A stretch of DNA of 64,000 nucleotides from an uncultured Sphingomonadales bacterium. Lineage in GTDB: Bacteria > Pseudomonadota > Alphaproteobacteria > Sphingomonadales > Sphingomonadaceae. Where the stretch lies: the NCBI GenBank assembly GCA_903832325.1, contig CAILBC010000012.1, positions 210,379-274,378 on the forward strand, in the 5' to 3' direction. The notes beneath the pieces are model-generated. The model saw only the letters and a list, made by a program, of their open reading frames with translations, had not been told where the DNA came from and made no database searches. Shown here piece after piece: positions 60,049 through 64,000 of the stretch (its first letter is position 1; each line of letters begins with the position of its first letter). A program made the translations under genes and the position numbers.

Positions 60049-60662
60049 GGCGTTGTTTCCTTGCCGGCCGGTGTTTGCTGCAGGGCCCGCACGATGTCTG
60101 TCTGCGGGATGACGATAATGCCCGATTCCGCACGGGGCGAAAAATATGCGAGGCCTCTGATCTGCAGACAAAGGCCATGGCGCATCGCGTCGGTGCCCTT
60201 TGCGTCGATATAGACCGTATAGCGAAAACGGCCATCCCGCTGGCGTTTTGCGTGCCGGACTTCGCCCGCGCGCTCATCGTAAAATTCAGGCAAATTGTCG
60301 GGCAAGGGTCCCCATGTTGCCGAACGTCCATTGGGCTCCTGAAACGGGCAAGGCCCGCTCCAGGCGTAGAGCGAGTCCATAGTGCTCACGTCTTTGGCTC
60401 TCGCCTGCAAATCCCCATCGCTCGACAAGTCAAGGCGCAGCACGCGGGCGGGGCGGTCTTCGGGGTGGATGAACTCTTCGTGCAGGCGATCCATCACATC
60501 GCCCGATACGGCCGCGATCCGGTCTACCCGGATATCCCCGAGTGACCTCGGGATTGCCATATAGGCATAGAGCCCAAAGCCCGAAAGCACGCCGCCGCCG
60601 ATCATGGCCAGCGCCAGTCGCCACACGGGGTCCATGCGCGTTTTCACGGTTTCCAGTTTCAC
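60045..60662 (-). CDS. Single-span membrane protein of unknown function
   Basis: 205 residues; no family recognised. One membrane helix at about residues 16-36 (LALAMIGGGVLSGFGLYAYM) is followed by a soluble domain of about 165 residues that should face the periplasm. It contains RVLRLDLSSDGDLQARAKDV, WSGPCPFQEPNGRSATWGPL and FRYTVYIDAKGTDAMRHGLCLQIRGL, with a cysteine in CPFQE and one in GLCLQ. The start is a GTG 10 bases after the greA-like stop; an ATG nine codons later (MDPVWRLAL) is an alternative. It is embedded in the coupled operon, so its function may relate to the GreA/B-like or M20 genes, but nothing more can be said. Confidence 0.75.
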   Translation of the reverse strand: MKLETVKTRMDPVWRLALAMIGGGVLSGFGLYAYMAIPRSLGDIRVDRIAAVSGDVMDRLHEEFIHPEDRPARVLRLDLSSDGDLQARAKDVSTMDSLYAWSGPCPFQEPNGRSATWGPLPDNLPEFYDERAGEVRHAKRQRDGRFRYTVYIDAKGTDAMRHGLCLQIRGLAYFSPRAESGIIVIPQTDIVRALQQTPAGKETTP

Positions 60663-60671
60663 GATGCCCGG

Positions 60672-61142
60672 TCAGTCCCCGGGCGCAACAGTGATCGCGA
60701 TGATCGCGATCGCGTCGGGCTTTCCGGCGAAATCGAACGTTTCGTCCACTTCGGCGCCCATGATCGCGCGCGCCAGCGGGGCATTGGCCGATAGCAGGCC
60801 GGCGGGCGGGTCGGCTTCGTCATCGCCGACCAGCGTGACCGTGCGGATTGCACCGTTCAGGCTGTAAGTGACGGTGCAGCCGAAGGCGACGCTGTGTCCA
60901 TCGGGGCGCGGCATCACTTCGGCGGTGGATTGGCGCGTGCTCCAATACCGGTGATCGCGGCGCGCGGTCTTGATCTCGGCCTCGTCGGTCAGCATGGCGA
61001 TCCGCGCCTCGATCGCGGCGCGTCTGGCCGCAATCTGGGCGAGGCCGCGCGCCGTCACCCGGTTGGGCCCGGGCGGGATCGGCAGCTCGAACTTGGGCTC
61101 CAGGTGTTCGTCATCGCCTTCGCGGCGGAACGCAACGCTCAT
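60672..61142 (-). CDS. GreA/GreB family transcription elongation-factor-like protein
   Basis: 156 residues. The N-terminal part has a shortened coiled-coil-like segment (NRVTARGLAQIAARRAAIEARIAM) and the C-terminal FKBP-like GreA/GreB domain is visible in VAFGCTVTYSLNGAIRTVTLVGDDEADPPAGLLSANAPLARAIMGAEVDETFDF. Canonical GreA proteins stimulate cleavage of backtracked RNA by polymerase. This one resembles the atypical GreA/B paralogs found beside metabolic genes, so housekeeping function is not certain. Its ATG overlaps the M20 stop by 4 bases. Confidence 0.85.
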   Translation of the reverse strand: MSVAFRREGDDEHLEPKFELPIPPGPNRVTARGLAQIAARRAAIEARIAMLTDEAEIKTARRDHRYWSTRQSTAEVMPRPDGHSVAFGCTVTYSLNGAIRTVTLVGDDEADPPAGLLSANAPLARAIMGAEVDETFDFAGKPDAIAIIAITVAPGD

Positions 61143-62551
61143 TGCGAACCTGGCGCACCGGGCGCGCTGAATGCGCGGACCAGGCGATACGTCAGCTCAC
61201 CCCCCAGCGCAAAACGCTCTGCATTCACGCGTTCGTCGCGGCCATGGGCGCGATAATCGTCAATATCGTCGAACAGCGATGCCACGCCATAGCTGGGCAT
61301 GCCCGCAGCGCGGGTGCGCGTCGAATCCGATCCGCCGGCATCCATGTCGGGCATCACCGGCAGGCCGGGCAGCAGCGATTGCACCACGCCGCGAATGGTC
61401 GACCACACCGCCGGGCTGGGCGGCGATTCGGGTGAGGCGCGGTCTGGCGTCACCGTGGTGATCTGCACCCCCGGATTGGCGAACACGGTGGCCAGTTGCG
61501 CGCGGATCTGGTCTGGTGTGTCGCCCGGCAGCAGGCGGCACTGGATGGTGGCGCGCGCGGTTTGCGGCAGGGCGTTTTCGGCGCCGCCAGCCTGCAACTG
61601 CGTGGCAACGCAAGTGGTGCGCACTGCCGCATTGTCATTGGGATCGTCAGACAGCCGATCGGCCGCGGCCAGATCGCCGCGCCCCACCGCGATCATGTCG
61701 GCCTTGCGCGGGCCGGTCTCGATCGCGCCCAGCGCCGCGTAAGACGCCTTTACCGTGTCGGTCAGCCGCGCCGGAAAGCGATAGGCCGCCAGCCGGTTCA
61801 GCGCGGCGCTCAGGTCATAGATCGCGTTGTCCGGCCGCGGTTCGGATGAATGGCCGCCGCGGTTGGCGGTTTCGGCGGCGAACGTCACATAGGTCTTTTC
61901 GCTGGTTTCAAAGCCATAGGATTCGTACCGGCCCTTGCGGAATGCGGCGCGTCCGGCATCGGGGTTCAGCACCAGCCCGGCATCGATCAGATCGCGATGC
62001 TGCGCCAGCAGAAACGTGATGCCCGCCGCGCCCTGGCTTTCCTCATCGGCGGTAAAGGCCGCGATCACGTCGCGCGCCGGGCGATAGTGTTCGCCCTTCA
62101 GCCGGATCAGCGCGGCAGCGACATTGGCGTCTTCGCCTTTCATGTCGATTGTGCCCCGGCCATAGATCCACCCGGCCTCTTCGGTCATCGCAAAGGGCGG
62201 CCGGGTCCAGTCCGCAGCCTTGGCCGGCACCACATCGAGATGCGTCAGATAGAGCAGCGGCCGCGCCGCGGGGTTTGTGCCGCGCAGCCGCACCACCAGG
62301 TTTGCGCGCGCCGGCGCCGCCGGATAGGGCACCACAGTCACATCGGCAGGGTCAAACCCGGCCGCCAGAAAGCGCACGCGCAAGGCCTCGACCGCGCCGG
62401 CAGTGCCTTTGTCGAGCGTGGTATCGATCGCCAGCAGCTCACGCAAAATGGCGTGCGCCAACGGTTCGGGGGCCAGTTGTTCGTGGGCCAGCGCCGGCGT
62501 ACCGCCAAGCACCAGCGCGCAGCATGCGGCCGCGATGTGTTTCCGGATCAT
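61139..62551 (-). CDS. Secreted M20/M25/M40 family metallopeptidase
   Basis: 470 residues. Signal peptide MIRKHIAAACCALVLGGTPA ending near ALA-H. Zinc motifs: LYLTHLDVVPAKAADWTRPPF, YGRGTIDMKGEDA (bridging Asp), FTADEESQGAAG (Glu pair) and a late histidine in DYRAHGRDERV. NPDAGRAAF takes the place of the NEGGGG stretch seen in the tandem pair at 44.7-47.7 kb, so it is a distant third member. The overlap of start and stop codons with both neighbours shows tight coupling in the operon. Substrates are unknown. Confidence 0.9.
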   Translation of the reverse strand: MIRKHIAAACCALVLGGTPALAHEQLAPEPLAHAILRELLAIDTTLDKGTAGAVEALRVRFLAAGFDPADVTVVPYPAAPARANLVVRLRGTNPAARPLLYLTHLDVVPAKAADWTRPPFAMTEEAGWIYGRGTIDMKGEDANVAAALIRLKGEHYRPARDVIAAFTADEESQGAAGITFLLAQHRDLIDAGLVLNPDAGRAAFRKGRYESYGFETSEKTYVTFAAETANRGGHSSEPRPDNAIYDLSAALNRLAAYRFPARLTDTVKASYAALGAIETGPRKADMIAVGRGDLAAADRLSDDPNDNAAVRTTCVATQLQAGGAENALPQTARATIQCRLLPGDTPDQIRAQLATVFANPGVQITTVTPDRASPESPPSPAVWSTIRGVVQSLLPGLPVMPDMDAGGSDSTRTRAAGMPSYGVASLFDDIDDYRAHGRDERVNAERFALGGELTYRLVRAFSAPGAPGSQ

Positions 62552-63297
62552 GCGGCGTGCAGATTGCGTGCAAACAGATCGAGCATCGCGCTCCATCCGC
62601 GTTCGGCCGCATCGTGGTCATAGACCGGAAAATCGGGCTGCATCCAGCCATGCGCCGCGCCGGCATAGATTTCGCTGTGGTGGTGCACCCCGGCGGCGTC
62701 AAACGCGGCGATCAGCTGTTCGTGCATTGCGGCCGGATACCTGTCATCGTTGTCGGCGCCGGCCACCAGCACTTCGGCGCGAATTTCCGGCGCATACCGA
62801 TGCGGGCTGTCGGGCGCATCGCTGACCAGGCGGCCACCGTGAAAGCTGGCGGCGGCGGCAATGCGATCGGGATAAGTGCCGGCCGTGGCCAGCGCCATGC
62901 CGCCGCCCATGCAGAACCCGACCACACCCGCCGGCAGCCGTGCGATATCGGGCCGCCCTGCCAGCCAGTCGAGAAACGCCGCGCTGTCCCGCGCGGCGAG
63001 GCCGGGGCTGGTGGTGGCATACATCGGGCCGATCACCGCAAACAGATCGCCGTTGAACACCTCCTTTGGCACCAGCGCCGGATAAGGGCCAAAGCGATAG
63101 AACAGATCGGGCAGCAGCACGCAGTATCCCGCATCGGCCAGCCGCTGTGCCACGCCGATCAGCGCCGGGCGGATCGCCAGCGCGTCCATATACAGGATCA
63201 CCGCCGGCCAGGGCCCTGTGCCCTTGTCGGTCGGGATCAGCACGTGGACAGTGCAATCGCCATCGGCGGCGGGAATCACGATTGGGTCATGCGGCAT
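62548..63297 (-). CDS. Dienelactone hydrolase family protein
   Basis: 249 residues. The alpha/beta fold is clear. The nucleophile is a cysteine in VVGFCMGGGMALATAGTYP, as in true dienelactone hydrolases; the acid is in VLVAGADNDDRYP and the histidine in GAAHGWMQPDFPVY. The family hydrolyses carboxylic ester or lactone bonds in the cytoplasm. No aromatic degradation genes lie nearby. The frame is open to 63588 but MPHDPIVIPAADG is the normal start. Its stop overlaps the M20 start by 4 bases. Confidence 0.9.
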   Translation of the reverse strand: MPHDPIVIPAADGDCTVHVLIPTDKGTGPWPAVILYMDALAIRPALIGVAQRLADAGYCVLLPDLFYRFGPYPALVPKEVFNGDLFAVIGPMYATTSPGLAARDSAAFLDWLAGRPDIARLPAGVVGFCMGGGMALATAGTYPDRIAAAASFHGGRLVSDAPDSPHRYAPEIRAEVLVAGADNDDRYPAAMHEQLIAAFDAAGVHHHSEIYAGAAHGWMQPDFPVYDHDAAERGWSAMLDLFARNLHAA

Positions 63298-63350
63298 CGT
63301 CGGGTCTCGCAAGGGATAAAGCGGTGGTATGGCGCGCCTTGCGGCCAAGC

Positions 63351-63665
63351 TCAATCCGCCGCGTCGTGGCCAAAGCGGTGGATGCGCGTCGGCACCCCGG
63401 CAAACAGGGTATAGCTGGCGTAAAAGTCGGTGCGGCCCTTCGCCTGCATTTCGGCATGATCGGCCACCCGGCGCCAGGCGCGCGCGGCGTCTTCGTCGGT
63501 CCATTCGGACAGGGCGATCACTTCGCCATCTTCGGCGGTATAGCTTTTGAACGAGAGGAATCCGGGCTGCTGCCGCGCCAGATGCCACATCCGGTCGGCA
63601 TCGGCAGCATAAGTCGGGCCGTCGATATCGGCCCGTTTGCGGTTGCGGAACACGACAAGGTACAT
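63351..63665 (-). CDS. Antibiotic biosynthesis monooxygenase (ABM) domain protein
   Basis: 104 residues, a single ferredoxin-like ABM fold: MYLVVFRNRKRADIDGPTYAADADRM, then LARQQPGFLSFKSYTAEDGEVIALSEWTDEDAARAWR. Relatives are small cofactor-free oxygenases or heme-linked enzymes; many have no known role and the family name does not imply antibiotic production. The start at 63665 fits the fold; the frame is open to 63821 across a tandem repeat. A 53-base gap separates it from the dienelactone hydrolase gene on the same strand. Confidence 0.85.
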   Translation of the reverse strand: MYLVVFRNRKRADIDGPTYAADADRMWHLARQQPGFLSFKSYTAEDGEVIALSEWTDEDAARAWRRVADHAEMQAKGRTDFYASYTLFAGVPTRIHRFGHDAAD

Positions 63666-63692
63666 GGGCCTGATCCTATCAAGCCGGCCTGC

Positions 63693-63785
63693 GCGCGCAA
63701 GCGCGCACTTCGCCCGCCGGCGCACACGTCGCGCGCAAGCGCGCACTTCGCCCGCCGGCGCATACTTCCCGCGCAAGCGCGCAGG
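63693..63785. repeat. Tandem repeat, 38-base units
   Basis: Two full 38-base copies starting GCGCGCAAGCGCGCACTTCG at 63693 and 63731, and a partial third ending in GCGCAAGCGCGCAGG. It lies between the divergent ABM and aroC genes, where their promoters would be expected. Each copy contains the palindromic core GCGCGCAAGCGCGC. Confidence 0.88.
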
Positions 63786-63826
63786 CGATGGACATTTGCG
63801 GCCATTGGCGGCTAAGGCCATCGCCC

Positions 63827-64000
63827 ATGAGCCGCAACACTTTCGGACATGTTTTCCGTTTCACCACCTGGGGGGAAAGCCACGGGCCCGCGCTGGGCGC
63901 CGTGGTCGATGGCTGCCCGCCGGGGCTGGCGATCGATGAAGCCGTGATCCAGCCGTTCCTCGATGCCCGCCGCCCCGGCCAATCGCGCTTTACCACGCAG
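63827..64000 (+). CDS. aroC: Chorismate synthase, N-terminal end (partial)
   Basis: 58 codons run off the window end. [39 protein letters not shown] and [15 protein letters not shown] are the standard start of chorismate synthase, including the first family signature [18 protein letters not shown]. The enzyme needs reduced FMN and makes chorismate, the precursor of aromatic amino acids and quinone rings. It reads rightward, divergent from the ABM gene across a 161-base gap filled by a 38-base tandem repeat. Confidence 0.97.
   Translation, partial: MSRNTFGHVFRFTTWGESHGPALGAVVDGCPPGLAIDEAVIQPFLDARRPGQSRFTTQ

Noticed and set aside
63693..63785. Possible CRISPR array
   Set aside because: Units are directly adjacent with no spacers; it is a simple tandem repeat.

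Overview
The window is high-GC DNA from an alphaproteobacterium, most probably of the Sphingomonadales (Novosphingobium or Sphingomonas-like). This rests on recognition of protein sequences, not on a database search. Supporting signs are the CtrA inhibitor SciP (an alphaproteobacterial cell-cycle regulator), a CIRCE-controlled groESL operon, a large TonB-dependent receptor, three secreted M20 peptidases and frequent 4-base start/stop overlaps. Most of the window is chromosomal housekeeping DNA. I saw no rRNA, tRNA, CRISPR array, prophage, transposase or conjugation gene.

Layout. 1-3.5 kb: cell-envelope and quinone genes on + (end of an EnvC-like M23 protein, CtpA protease, DsbB, Coq7, a secreted unknown). 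3.5-6.4 kb: a minus-strand operon of a DnaJ-type chaperone, a BrkB membrane protein and FabI. 6.6-10 kb: PdxH, a cation diffusion facilitator, a serine-hydrolase lipoprotein and a small membrane-anchored unknown. 10-12.1 kb: mnmA, divergent from a small unknown gene that overlaps the start of sciP. 12.5-19.2 kb: a two-gene RND efflux system followed by DUF445 and GNAT genes. 19.4-23 kb: a TonB-dependent receptor and a convergent secreted propeller-like protein. 23-26.7 kb: groES-groEL and a MATE transporter, all on minus. 26.9-30.2 kb: a tiny lipoprotein, an aldehyde dehydrogenase and an MFS transporter.

30.4-40.6 kb holds the transcription/translation core. rplJ-rplL lie on minus and rpoB-rpoC on +, head to head across a 659-base G-rich gap instead of forming the usual single operon. 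40.8-51.7 kb: a PEP-CTERM choice-of-anchor A protein, gyrB, two tandem M20 peptidase paralogs, an SGNH hydrolase, a DUF2306 membrane protein, a secreted MetX-like hydrolase and an HNH nuclease. 51.7-58.8 kb: a TetA-like MFS pump, a nitronate monooxygenase-like flavoprotein, katG, lysC and ubiG. 58.8-63.7 kb: minus-strand small enzymes, including a tightly coupled six-gene run (ABM, dienelactone hydrolase, M20, GreA/B-like, unknown membrane protein, ArsC/Spx-like). The window ends inside aroC.

The most unusual content lies between genes. There are three copies of a composite element with inverted CCTCCCCGG-type ends, two copies of a roughly 100-base double-hairpin element built around ATACCAATGTGC, and a nested GTCATCCCGGA-type inverted pair. 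At least seven short tandem arrays, mostly with 15-18 base units, sit at gene borders. I did not find a clear new multi-gene system. The best leads are the small gene translationally coupled to sciP, the RND permease with two extra membrane helices, the split beta operon and the repeat families.
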